This document shows positions 9,264 to 17,492 of a stretch of 64,000 nucleotides of DNA, in pieces. The notes below the pieces were generated by a model, which saw nothing but the letters and a program-made list of their open reading frames with translations, ran no database searches and was not told where the DNA came from. Source of the stretch: Caballeronia sordidicola (lineage in GTDB: Bacteria; Pseudomonadota; Gammaproteobacteria; Burkholderiales; Burkholderiaceae); the NCBI RefSeq assembly GCF_001544455.2, contig NZ_FCOC02000023.1, forward strand, positions 1 to 64,000, written 5' to 3'. A program made the translations under genes and the position numbers. Each line of letters opens with the position of its first letter. The first letter of the stretch is position 1.

Positions 9264-10643
9264 TCATGCAACGGTTCGGGCAATTCTGGAAAGCGTGTCG
9301 AGGATCGGAGCCCAAGACGGCAGCTTCTCGAGGCTCTCGGTCTTCTCGATGAGGCTATTGACTTCATCGACAGGCAGACCAGCCGTTGCCAGACAATCCG
9401 CTACTTTGCGATGGCGCTGATCGCGGCTCATTGGACTTTCCGGGCAACCGGGAAAGCGGTCGCATCTTTCGGTAAATTCGGTTCCGTCCGCCAACTTGAC
9501 TCTGACTCGGGCCCACATCGCATCCAAGGTTTGAGGAATTTCCTCGTTATGTATTAGTCGTACTAAAGGAAGCAATTTCTGAACTGGCGCGCTAAATGCA
9601 GTACCGTCGTCGAAACTCGCAATGACTACGTTGTCTTGGCTGAGGCCCACCGCTGCCGCATACTCATAGCTGAATTTCCCATCAAGTCCCGAGACTGGCT
9701 GAGGTCGCGATAGCGTCTTCCTGAACACGGGCGGTTCGACGACCACTTCGACTATGGCGCTCGCGTCGAAGCCTGTCCTGAGCCGCAATTGTTGACAAGC
9801 CTCGATTACCCATTGCATGTATATTTCGGAGGGGTAGCGCTTTATCGTGAATCCGGGATTAACGATTGCACAATTTGACAGACCGCTCATTATGTCTGTC
9901 GGGCAAAACCGATCATCAAAGAAAGTCTCGAAGTGCCCTCCGGGCATTTCGAGAATTTGCTTGTTGCCAAACATTCCAGCCTTGGCCAGTAATGCTGACT
10001 CGAGGCCCGAACGCGACGCATTGCCGGGATGGGTTGGCTTGGCCATCGTGCCGTTGTTCGCAAATAGCCCGCCTGTACGCGACGCCGCCAGACCGATCGC
10101 TCCCGCAACTTGGTCGGCTGACAAGCCAAGGATGACCGAACAAGCTGCGACTGCGCCGAGCGGGCCGACGACGCCGGGCGGGTGAAAGCCCCGAAAGGCG
10201 CAGTCCCGCGCGGCCGTCCGCACCGTCTGCTGAACCTGCCAGCCAACAATGAAGGCCAGTATGGCACGCTCCGGCGCCGCGGCGTACCGCTCTGAGAGGG
10301 CGAGTATGCCGGGCAACAGGGAGGATGTGCCGTGAGCAGGCGGCATCCCTTGAACTTCGTAGTCCAATGCATGCAGCGCAATTCCATTGAGGAGCGCTGC
10401 GGTCGCGGGGCTTGCTAAGATACTTGTTCCGATCACCGTGCAAGAGCCTGATGGCGCATCGTTCAACGCCTTGCGGGCAAGCGTCGGCGCCGACTCAAGG
10501 CTCCCGGCAGCTAGACAACCGAGTCCATCAAGGATCACTACCTTTGCAGCTTCTATGGCTGTGGAAGGGAACGTCTGTAGATTGGCCGTAGCAACGTATT
10601 CGGAGACGCCGCGTGTAATGGATAAGTTGTGATCGTGCGACAT
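9264..10643 (-). CDS. MmgE/PrpD family protein
   Basis: A 459-residue MmgE/PrpD-fold lyase. It has the ILDGLGCLAAGS helix near residue 35, a LNGIALHALDYEVQ segment at the active-site position (HxxDYE), a RGFHPPGVVGPLGA stretch near residue 150-165 and a central TIKRYPSEIYMQWVIEA segment. Compared with classical PrpD the HxxDD pair is HxxDYE, a divergence shared with several decarboxylase/dehydratase subgroups. It starts three bases after the stop of the next MmgE/PrpD gene, so the two are one operon and may form a heteromer or act in sequence. A strong terminator follows. Confidence 0.9.
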   Translation of the reverse strand: MSHDHNLSITRGVSEYVATANLQTFPSTAIEAAKVVILDGLGCLAAGSLESAPTLARKALNDAPSGSCTVIGTSILASPATAALLNGIALHALDYEVQGMPPAHGTSSLLPGILALSERYAAAPERAILAFIVGWQVQQTVRTAARDCAFRGFHPPGVVGPLGAVAACSVILGLSADQVAGAIGLAASRTGGLFANNGTMAKPTHPGNASRSGLESALLAKAGMFGNKQILEMPGGHFETFFDDRFCPTDIMSGLSNCAIVNPGFTIKRYPSEIYMQWVIEACQQLRLRTGFDASAIVEVVVEPPVFRKTLSRPQPVSGLDGKFSYEYAAAVGLSQDNVVIASFDDGTAFSAPVQKLLPLVRLIHNEEIPQTLDAMWARVRVKLADGTEFTERCDRFPGCPESPMSRDQRHRKVADCLATAGLPVDEVNSLIEKTESLEKLPSWAPILDTLSRIARTVA

Positions 10644-10646
10644 GAC

Positions 10647-12014
10647 TTATTCGACCACCAGTTGATCGAATACCTTCTGGCAGTCGTCGCTTGCAACGAT
10701 GTTCCAGGCAGAATCGAACACGCTGTCTGTCCTGGATGCGAGCACCGGTTCCACGAGTTGCCGGAACTTGATCTTGATGTCCTCGCGATTCATCGGATTG
10801 CGGTAAGTGCCCTTGGGGTCGCTCGCTTGGACCTCGTTCATGCTGCCATCGGCCATCTTTGCGGTCGCTCGAATCTGAATCGTGCCAGGCCATTCGGATT
10901 CGATCTTTTCATCAACCTCGACCTTGATCTTTTTCATCAGTCCCCGGACCTTTGGGCTCGACAGCATTTCTTCCGTATAGGAGCTGAGTGTCACACCACC
11001 ATCCAGCAGCGCGACCGCGACGATGTATGGAAGGCTGTGGTCTGCGGTCTCGCGAGTCGTCGGCGCCCACTTCGCAGGCTCGCTGCCCGACTCGTGACGC
11101 AAGAAACGGGACGTGTGTAGCACGATTTCGCTAACCTTTTCTAGATCGAGCCCCTCACGCAACTTCAGCGCAGCCCAAACGCCAATCTGAGAGTTGGCTG
11201 TTGCGGGAAAGTATTTCAGCCCTGAACGTAAGACAGCCCATTCGCCAAAGGGCTCGAGATTCATTGAGCCGGCTTTGCCTTCCATGACTTCGATGAACCC
11301 GTGTCTGCCTTCGAAAGGGTCAGACGGACCAGTCAGGCCGTATTCGGCGAGCTGACAGGCGAAGACCGCCTGACGCGTGCTCGCCGCAGTCGCGACGCCT
11401 TTGTAGTGGGACAGTTCGCCGGCTCGGCTCGCCCGCAGCGGCAATCCATTTGTTGCGGAAAGCGAGACCGCCGTGCGCGTCTTCGCGCGATCGTAGTCGA
11501 GCATATGCGCGATACCCGCCGCCGTGGCGATTGCAACCGCGAAGCCTTGATCGATAGAAAGATAATCGACGATAGCGCCGTGGTCTTTGCGATAGGACCG
11601 ATGGCGCAACGAGATGCGATGAAACACTTCGTAGGAAATGGCAATACCGCTCAGAAAGCCGCGCCCCGCCAGCCGGTGTGCGCCGGCGACGGCAATGAGC
11701 GCGCCGATAATATCGCTGGGGTGGCCGCCGGTGAAAGTATCGTTATAGTCGAGATAGCGAATCATCGAAGTGTTCCAAAAGGCGGCCATGTCTAGCGTGG
11801 CGACCGCAGAACTGCCGATTACCGTGCCTCCGTCGCCTCGAGGCAGCGCCGGGATTTTGGCCGCGGCGAGCGCACCCGGGCAATCTCGCGCGGCCATTGC
11901 GCACGCGATGGAGTCCACGAAGATGCCTGTCACGTGCTCGATGACGTTATCAGGGACTGTCTCGGGCCGGACGCTGACGGTGAAGTCGGTGATCTGTTCA
12001 AGGGCTTGATCCAT
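10647..12014 (-). CDS. MmgE/PrpD family protein, operon leader
   Basis: A 455-residue MmgE/PrpD protein, first gene of a two-gene leftward operon. Visible landmarks are IFVDSIACAMAARDC, the MIRYLDYNDTFTGGHPSDIIGA active-site region (YLDYND plus a conserved His), the SLRHRSYRKDHGAIVDYL segment and a second-domain KYFPATANSQIGVWAALKL stretch. It differs clearly from its partner at 9264, so this is not a recent duplication. A perfect palindrome, the proposed IclR box, lies 120 bases upstream of its ATG. The substrate is unknown; the context suggests an unsaturated or hydroxylated polycarboxylate. Confidence 0.9.
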   Translation of the reverse strand: MDQALEQITDFTVSVRPETVPDNVIEHVTGIFVDSIACAMAARDCPGALAAAKIPALPRGDGGTVIGSSAVATLDMAAFWNTSMIRYLDYNDTFTGGHPSDIIGALIAVAGAHRLAGRGFLSGIAISYEVFHRISLRHRSYRKDHGAIVDYLSIDQGFAVAIATAAGIAHMLDYDRAKTRTAVSLSATNGLPLRASRAGELSHYKGVATAASTRQAVFACQLAEYGLTGPSDPFEGRHGFIEVMEGKAGSMNLEPFGEWAVLRSGLKYFPATANSQIGVWAALKLREGLDLEKVSEIVLHTSRFLRHESGSEPAKWAPTTRETADHSLPYIVAVALLDGGVTLSSYTEEMLSSPKVRGLMKKIKVEVDEKIESEWPGTIQIRATAKMADGSMNEVQASDPKGTYRNPMNREDIKIKFRQLVEPVLASRTDSVFDSAWNIVASDDCQKVFDQLVVE

Positions 12015-12133
12015 TGTTTCCTCTTTTGTTCCTCTGATGCTTCAACTTGGGATTTATGACCAGCTGTCCGGCAGATGCGGGCTTTATGGTGTTGTTCGCT
12101 AGGTTAGAACTGGGCCAGTCTTTCGTCACGATT

Positions 12134-12156
12134 CAATTTCCACACTTTGGAAATTG
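12134..12156. promoter_or_regulatory. Candidate IclR operator (box 1)
   Basis: CAATTTCCA-CACTT-TGGAAATTG is a perfect 9-bp inverted repeat with a 5-base spacer. It lies 120 bases before the start of the two-gene MmgE/PrpD operon. The same core, TTCCA-N5-TGGAA, recurs at 16286-16303 and 17349-17367 beside and after the IclR regulator gene. Family knowledge: IclR proteins bind short palindromes near promoters. Confidence 0.65.
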
Positions 12157-12205
12157 ATCAACTTGTGCTTTCCTCCCGATAGCTGGCTCCGTGGCAGAAA
12201 TATCA

Positions 12206-13243
12206 TCACCCGGCAGGCGCTGGAACGATCTCGATCCAGCTTGGACGCATGCCTACAGGATAGCGACCGACCTGCGACAAAGCGCCAGTGGCTAGTTTGA
12301 TTGCATAGACGGCGAGATGATTACTTTGTTGGCCAGCGCAGAGCAGAAACCTGCCATTAGGTTCGATAGCAAAACCCCGCGGATATGCTTCGACGTCGAA
12401 CTCGCCCGCTCGCAACAATGCCCCTGTCGCCGGATCGATGTGAAAGGCCGAAATGGAGTTAGTCTTCCGAACGCTTGCGTAGAGTAGTGCGCCATCACGT
12501 GTGAGATGGATGTCGGCTCCCAGCGCTCGGCCCGAAAAATCCGCTGGCACAATCGACTCATATTGCAGCTCCTTCAGCATCCCAGACTCTCGCTCGACGC
12601 TATAAGCGGCCACAGAACCTGCGTGTTCGTTGACACAGTACAAGCGATCGAGCGTGGGGTGAAAGACCAGATGCCGTGGGCCGGAGTGGGGGCGTGTGAC
12701 GGTCGTGCTGGGAGCTAAATCTTCGAGATGGCCGGACGCCTCGTTCAGCCGATACACAAGAATGGCCTCGCCATCCACAGACGTGGCATAGACGAAGGGG
12801 CCGAACGGCGCTTCAACGATGCAGTGCGCTTTCGGCGGCGTGGTCAGGGTCTGCAAGCCGGGGACGGAAACGCGCCCGGATGCTTCAAGGCGGTTCACAG
12901 TCAGCAAAGCATCGTCGTAAGAGGCAGCGAGCAAGAACCTCCCGTTACGCGTAACCGAGAGATAGGCCATCGGAGCCGGCAGGGCGACTGTCTGGAGCAG
13001 CCGCAATTTGCCCGACGTGGGATCGATGACAAATGCTGACAGGGGATAGGGCGCGATACGAATCTGTGCATACAGCACCTTGCCGTCGCGAGACCACGTA
13101 AGCGGGATATTGCCACGTGTCGGCGCACCCGAACCTGGCACATCAATTACTTCCAGCGATCTGAGGGCGCCTGTCTCGGCATCGAGCACAAATGCATGAA
13201 TCTGCCTGCTCTCGGAAGAGGAGACGTGAACGAGAAAAGACAT
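12206..13243 (-). CDS. Lactonase family protein, seven-bladed beta-propeller (6-phosphogluconolactonase-like)
   Basis: A 345-residue protein of the COG2706 lactonase/cycloisomerase family, the fold of Pgl and of fungal 3-carboxymuconate lactonizing enzymes. Repeated blades are visible (...LTWSRDGKVLYAQ..., LSVTRNGRFLLAAS, HLVFHPTLDRLYCVNEHAGSVAAY, IHLTRDGALLYASVR, FAIEPNGRFLLCAGQ). There is no signal peptide, so it should act in the cytoplasm. It is the third gene of the leftward operon after the enoyl-CoA hydratase and acyl-CoA synthetase, nine bases from the latter. A role in opening or forming a lactone intermediate is plausible; the exact reaction is unknown. Confidence 0.85.
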   Translation of the reverse strand: MSFLVHVSSSESRQIHAFVLDAETGALRSLEVIDVPGSGAPTRGNIPLTWSRDGKVLYAQIRIAPYPLSAFVIDPTSGKLRLLQTVALPAPMAYLSVTRNGRFLLAASYDDALLTVNRLEASGRVSVPGLQTLTTPPKAHCIVEAPFGPFVYATSVDGEAILVYRLNEASGHLEDLAPSTTVTRPHSGPRHLVFHPTLDRLYCVNEHAGSVAAYSVERESGMLKELQYESIVPADFSGRALGADIHLTRDGALLYASVRKTNSISAFHIDPATGALLRAGEFDVEAYPRGFAIEPNGRFLLCAGQQSNHLAVYAIKLATGALSQVGRYPVGMRPSWIEIVPAPAG

Positions 13244-13251
13244 TGTTTACC

Positions 13252-15351
13252 TCATGAAGTTGACGCGAGTACAACAACGCCATCCGCCGCGCGTACTCCG
13301 TGGCCGGCCGGCAGCACGAATACCGGATTGATCTCGGCTTCGGTCAATCGCTCGCCGAGTTGTGCCGCCATACGCGAGAACGCTACGATGGCAGACGCCA
13401 GGGCTTGCAGGTCAGCCTTCGGCCGCCCACGGTAACCGTCGAGCAAAGGCCAGCTTTTCAGTTCGCGGACCATGGCAAGCGCTTCTTCTTCGTTCAGAGC
13501 GTAACCGCCCGACGGCAGCAGGCGCATCGTCGTGTCCTTATATAATTCGGCTGTAACTCCGCCCATGCCAACGAGTATCGCCGTGCCAAGCGGGTCACGG
13601 TGCATGCCCACAATTACCTCTGTGCCGCCTGATACCATCTCCTGTATGAGGAACCGTTGCGGCGAGACGCCCGTCTTTGCCTTAACTTCAGTCGTCATCG
13701 CCTGCAGTCTTGGGCCTATCTGGTCGGGCGTCAGGTTCACGGCAACACCGCCCACATCGCTCTTGTGAGTTATCTCACCCGACAAAACCTTGAGCACGAC
13801 ACGTCCGCCAAAAGCATGGGCCGCCTGCTCGGCGTCGGTTGACGTCGTGACGATGCTTTCGCGCGTGCAGGGCACTCCGAAGCACGCAAACAACTGCTTG
13901 GCTTGCGCTTCGTCCAGTGAGCCCTCGGGTAGATCAGCCAGTTCAATGGGGGCGCCTAGCGGCGAACTCACGGGTTCTTTCCAGTCCGTGTGTTGGAGCA
14001 TGCCTGCCAACGCCACGGTGCAGCTTTCAGCTGCCGAAAACGCGGGCACGCCGCGCTGAGTCAACAAGGCTGCGACCGAGGGCGCATGCGGGCTCACGAA
14101 TGCGATCACAGGTTTGTCGCTTCCGGGTAGACAGTCTTGGATAGCACCGGCCATCAATTCGGGCATGGCGAGGCTGGACGAGCCAATGATGATCGTCAGC
14201 GCATCGTAGCTGGGACTGGCAAGCAACGCGCAAATAGCGCCCCGCAGTAGATCTGGCTGCAGGCCGGCGAGGGTGACGTCAATCGGATTGCGGTCGAGCG
14301 CGGCATGATCGCCGGTCTGCAAAGCACGCAATCGTGCAGCCGTTTCAGCGTCAGGTGTAGGCGTCTCGAAGCCGGAAACGCCAAGGCTATCGGACACCAG
14401 TGTGCCAGCGCCGCCGGTTGAGGTCAAAATCGCAACGCGGTTTCCTCTAAGCACACGCCCTGTGGCGAGAGCAGCGGGGATATCGAGAAGATCGCCGAAG
14501 CTCTGAGCGCGGATAATGCCCACCTGTCTGAACAGCGCATCGTACATACGATCGGCGCCAGCCAGCGCACCGGTGTGGGATACGGCGGCCTTCGCGCCTG
14601 CCTCGGAACGCCCGATCTTAAATGCGACAACTGGCTTGCCGGCACGTGCGGCCTTCAGGGCCGCTGCACGGAATTTATCCGGATTTCGCACGCTCTCGAC
14701 ATAGAGGGCGATGACTTTAGTCGCTTCGTCATCAGCTAGGTAATCAATGAAGTCAGCCAAGTCTAGATCCACCTCATTGCTCGTCGAAATCAACTTGGAC
14801 AAACCGATACCACGTGGCGCCGCGCGAGAAAGCAGGGCCCCAAGAATGCCTCCGCTCTGAGACACCACTCCAATCGACCCGACCGGAAAATGGTCCATCT
14901 CCAGTGCGCCGCTGGCCGATAACACGATGTTGTCCGTCAGGTTGACCAAGCCGATAGTGTTCGGCCCGAGAAGGCGCATGTCACCTGCAGCTTCGATGAG
15001 TTGCGCCTGACGGCGTGCACCTTCAGCGCCGATCTCCGTAAAGCCACTGGCCAATACTATTGCGGACGCAGTGCCACGTTGAGCGAGCTCACGCACGGCA
15101 AGATGTGCCCGCTCCGCGCTCAAAAGCACGATTCCGACGTCGGGCACCGCAGGCAGCGATGCGATATCTGCATAGCAGGGCAAGCCGTCGATATTGTCAA
15201 CGCGCGGATTGACCGGATAGATGTCGCCGGTGAAACCGTGCTTCCGCAGATAGGCGACAGGACGACCAGCGGTTTTTTTAGTGTCAGCGGAGGCACCGAT
15301 GACCGCCACGCTACGTGGCTTGAGAAGTCGGGAGATAGCGTCCAAGGTCAT
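13252..15351 (-). CDS. NDP-forming acyl-CoA synthetase (acetate-CoA ligase family)
   Basis: A 699-residue fused synthetase. An N-terminal CoA-binding domain (SVAVIGASADTKKTAGRP, residues about 15-32) and a succinyl-CoA-synthetase-like middle domain with GVVSQSGGILG come first. The phosphohistidine region SHTGALAGADRMYDALFRQ lies near residue 258-276. A C-terminal ATP-grasp domain (RVVLKVLSGEITHKSDVGG) completes it. It converts a carboxylate plus CoA and NTP to the thioester with NDP and phosphate. Its ATG overlaps the stop of the upstream enoyl-CoA hydratase (TAATG), so the two are translationally coupled. It supplies the CoA thioester for the beta-oxidation enzymes of this island. Confidence 0.92.
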   Translation of the reverse strand: MTLDAISRLLKPRSVAVIGASADTKKTAGRPVAYLRKHGFTGDIYPVNPRVDNIDGLPCYADIASLPAVPDVGIVLLSAERAHLAVRELAQRGTASAIVLASGFTEIGAEGARRQAQLIEAAGDMRLLGPNTIGLVNLTDNIVLSASGALEMDHFPVGSIGVVSQSGGILGALLSRAAPRGIGLSKLISTSNEVDLDLADFIDYLADDEATKVIALYVESVRNPDKFRAAALKAARAGKPVVAFKIGRSEAGAKAAVSHTGALAGADRMYDALFRQVGIIRAQSFGDLLDIPAALATGRVLRGNRVAILTSTGGAGTLVSDSLGVSGFETPTPDAETAARLRALQTGDHAALDRNPIDVTLAGLQPDLLRGAICALLASPSYDALTIIIGSSSLAMPELMAGAIQDCLPGSDKPVIAFVSPHAPSVAALLTQRGVPAFSAAESCTVALAGMLQHTDWKEPVSSPLGAPIELADLPEGSLDEAQAKQLFACFGVPCTRESIVTTSTDAEQAAHAFGGRVVLKVLSGEITHKSDVGGVAVNLTPDQIGPRLQAMTTEVKAKTGVSPQRFLIQEMVSGGTEVIVGMHRDPLGTAILVGMGGVTAELYKDTTMRLLPSGGYALNEEEALAMVRELKSWPLLDGYRGRPKADLQALASAIVAFSRMAAQLGERLTEAEINPVFVLPAGHGVRAADGVVVLASTS

Positions 15352-16163
15352 TACTCTTTGTTAGTGCGTGTGATATGCTTATCAGCGCTTTTGGTCAGAA
15401 AGGCCATCACTGCTTCGCGGTGTTCCGTGCTTGTGTAGCAGATTCCCTGTGCTTGACTGCCTTGCGCAAATACCTGTTCGGCGGACATCTCAAAGCTCTG
15501 GTTGAGGATGGTCTTGCCCAGTGCAAGCGCGGTGCTCGAGCCTGCGCAGAGTTCGGCGGCCCAGAGTTGCGCGTCGACCACCAGCCTTTCCACATTCGTG
15601 CGCCGATCAATGAGCCCTAACTGCTGCGCCTCTTCGACTTCGACCTTGTGTCCGGTGAAGATCAACTCTTTAGCTTTCGACAAACCTACGCGGCGAGGAA
15701 GGAAATACATTCCGCCACCGTCCGGCACGATTCCTCGATTGATATAGGACCAGGCGAAACTGGCAGTGTCACTGGCGATAATAAAGTCACAGGCAAGCGC
15801 GATATCGGCTCCCAATCCCGACGCCGCGCCATTGACTGCGGCGATGGTCGGCTTTGGCATGGTGTGCAGCAGTGATTGTGTATAGTGCACTCGCTGCTGA
15901 CGGTGCCATCCGTTAAATCCGATTTCGCCTGTCGGTGCTTTCATGCGCTGCTCCATACCGGAGATGTCGCCGCCGGCGCAAAAGCCTTTTCCGTTTCCGC
16001 TGAGTACCAGTGCGCCAATGGACTTGTCAGCGCTGATACGCTCCAGCGCTTCGATGAAATCGCGGCGCATATCGTCACTCATCGCATTGCGCTTTTCTGG
16101 ACGGTTGAGCAAGAGCGTCGCGATGCCATCCTTCACGTCTAGTTTGATTAAATTCGCGGTCAT
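15351..16163 (-). CDS. Enoyl-CoA hydratase/isomerase family protein
   Basis: A 270-residue crotonase-fold protein. I chose the ATG at 16163, preceded by GGAGGAAAGAGG; the upstream in-frame start to 16181 lies in that ribosome-binding site. Oxyanion-hole segments are clear: LSGNGKGFCAGGDI near residue 58-71 and AAVNGAASGLGADIALACDF near 107-126. It hydrates an enoyl-CoA or carries out a related crotonase reaction. It is the first gene of the leftward operon (hydratase, acyl-CoA synthetase, lactonase), divergent from the IclR gene, with a candidate IclR operator in the shared 178-base region. Confidence 0.92.
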   Translation of the reverse strand: MTANLIKLDVKDGIATLLLNRPEKRNAMSDDMRRDFIEALERISADKSIGALVLSGNGKGFCAGGDISGMEQRMKAPTGEIGFNGWHRQQRVHYTQSLLHTMPKPTIAAVNGAASGLGADIALACDFIIASDTASFAWSYINRGIVPDGGGMYFLPRRVGLSKAKELIFTGHKVEVEEAQQLGLIDRRTNVERLVVDAQLWAAELCAGSSTALALGKTILNQSFEMSAEQVFAQGSQAQGICYTSTEHREAVMAFLTKSADKHITRTNKE

Positions 16164-16285
16164 ATTGCCTCTTTCCTCCAATCGGTTTTTTGATATTGAA
16201 AGCGTCTGGCCTGGCTAGCGCAGGGCGTGCCATCTCGACTAGGCGAACTAGTGTAGGGTCACACACTGCGTTGCGGATGTCCCGA

Positions 16286-16303
16286 ATTCCATTCCGTGGA
16301 AAT
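16286..16303. promoter_or_regulatory. Candidate IclR operator (box 2) in the divergent promoter
   Basis: ATTCCA-TTCCG-TGGAAAT matches the TTCCA-N5-TGGAA core seen at 12134 and 17349. It sits between the enoyl-CoA hydratase operon and the IclR gene. A further TTTCCA half-site at 16325-16330, just before the IclR start codon, creates an extra 9-bp inverted repeat with this box (GTGGAAATA at 16296-16304 and TATTTCCAC at 16323-16331). This arrangement suits autoregulation. Confidence 0.6.
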
Positions 16304-16341
16304 AGTGCTAGGCTGCAAGAATTATTTCCACAGGCTGTTTC

Positions 16342-17142
16342 ATGTCAATCACCGCAGAGCAGGCGCGACGCCGCCAACATCACGAAGATCCTGCCTTGAA
16401 TCGCTCACTTGTACGTGGCGTCGAGATACTGCGCGCTTTCAGGCCGGGGGCGGATCAGTTGGGTAATGGAGAAATAGCGGAACGTACCCATCTTTCTCGT
16501 GCCACTGTCAGCCGCCTCACACAGACGTTGGTCGAATGCGGGTTGCTGGAGCATGATCGAGCTCGGCGTACCTACCGGTTGGCACCGCCCGTCTTGAGCT
16601 TTGCGCATGCAATGCATGCTGGATCACCGGTGCTCAGCGCAGTCGCTCCGCTAATGCGCGCCTTAGCCGAGAAGTTGCGGATCAACGTCGGCATCGCAAC
16701 CGCAGATCGCGACGAGATGGTTTATTTGGATTCGTTCCGCTTCAATCGCAAAGTGGCATTGCGCAGCGTTGTTGCCGGACAGCGTGTGCCGATGGAACTC
16801 ACCTCGCTCGGTCGGGCATACTTGGCGGTGGTGAGCAGCGAAGAGCGACGCACACTCCTGCAGCACTTTCGAGACCGGCGCCCTGCTGACTGGGCACGCT
16901 TGCGAGACGAGCTGGACGCAGCAAAAGTCAGCATCGACAGAAACAAATACTGTTCTGCTTCATGGCAGCCGGAAGTGGTTGCTATTGCTTCCCCACTTGT
17001 CCTCCCGGAGCGCCCCATATACATATTGAACGTCAGCGTCCGAACCACGACCGGCATCGTGGCAACAGAGAAACAACTATGTAGGCCACTGCTCACGCTG
17101 TGTGCGGAAGCGCGAGCCGCGATGCTCGCTGCCGATGCCTGA
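16342..17142 (+). CDS. IclR-family transcriptional regulator
   Basis: A 266-residue regulator. An N-terminal winged helix-turn-helix (LGNGEIAERTHLSRATVSRL, then LVECGLLEHDRARRTYRLAPPVLSFA) at about residues 39-90 is followed by an IclR effector domain (INVGIATADRDEMVYLDSFRF... and PMELTSLGRAYLAV). It is divergent from the hydratase-synthetase-lactonase operon and precedes the rightward beta-oxidation and transporter operon. Three copies of a TTCCA-N5-TGGAA palindrome near these units are its likely targets. The inducer is probably the transported carboxylate or its CoA ester. Confidence 0.93.
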   Translation: MSITAEQARRRQHHEDPALNRSLVRGVEILRAFRPGADQLGNGEIAERTHLSRATVSRLTQTLVECGLLEHDRARRTYRLAPPVLSFAHAMHAGSPVLSAVAPLMRALAEKLRINVGIATADRDEMVYLDSFRFNRKVALRSVVAGQRVPMELTSLGRAYLAVVSSEERRTLLQHFRDRRPADWARLRDELDAAKVSIDRNKYCSASWQPEVVAIASPLVLPERPIYILNVSVRTTTGIVATEKQLCRPLLTLCAEARAAMLAADA

Positions 17143-17492
17143 CAGACGGCTCGATCTGCTGGACATGCAGTGTACGGACAAGTCTTCCCGGGAGCGTTCG
17201 GTTTTAGGTATTTGGGATGGTCATTTGTTTTCAAGGCGATTTACAGCGACTTGTTCCTGTCGCATCACCATTGCGCCCATTGATCATCTATATCGCTCGA
17301 ACCGTCGTCATAAATCGACGGCAATCGCGGGCGAACGGGTGCCGTACTATTTCCACTAGATGGAAATGAGCAGGTACGCAATGTTACGACCGGTTCTAAA
17401 CTAGGTGACCATAGAAGAACAGAAGCTGGTACGCAAACGCGTCAGGCAAATCGACAACACCCTCAATTGGATGGTGCAAGGAGACATGCAAC
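17143..17492. other. Leader of the rightward beta-oxidation/transport operon
   Basis: The 350 bases carry no supported gene. They contain the candidate IclR box 3 at 17349-17367 and, just before the next gene, an AAGGAGA ribosome-binding site at about 17478-17484. Confidence 0.4.
17349..17367. promoter_or_regulatory. Candidate IclR operator (box 3)
   Basis: ATTTCCA-CTAGA-TGGAAAT is a perfect 7-bp inverted repeat with a 5-base spacer. It lies 126 bases before the fused hydratase/dehydrogenase gene and has the same spacing and core as boxes 1 and 2. Confidence 0.65.

Noticed and set aside
15351-16181. Start of the enoyl-CoA hydratase at 16181
   Set aside because: The first codons coincide with the GGAGGAAAGAGG ribosome-binding site; ATG at 16163 is the natural start.
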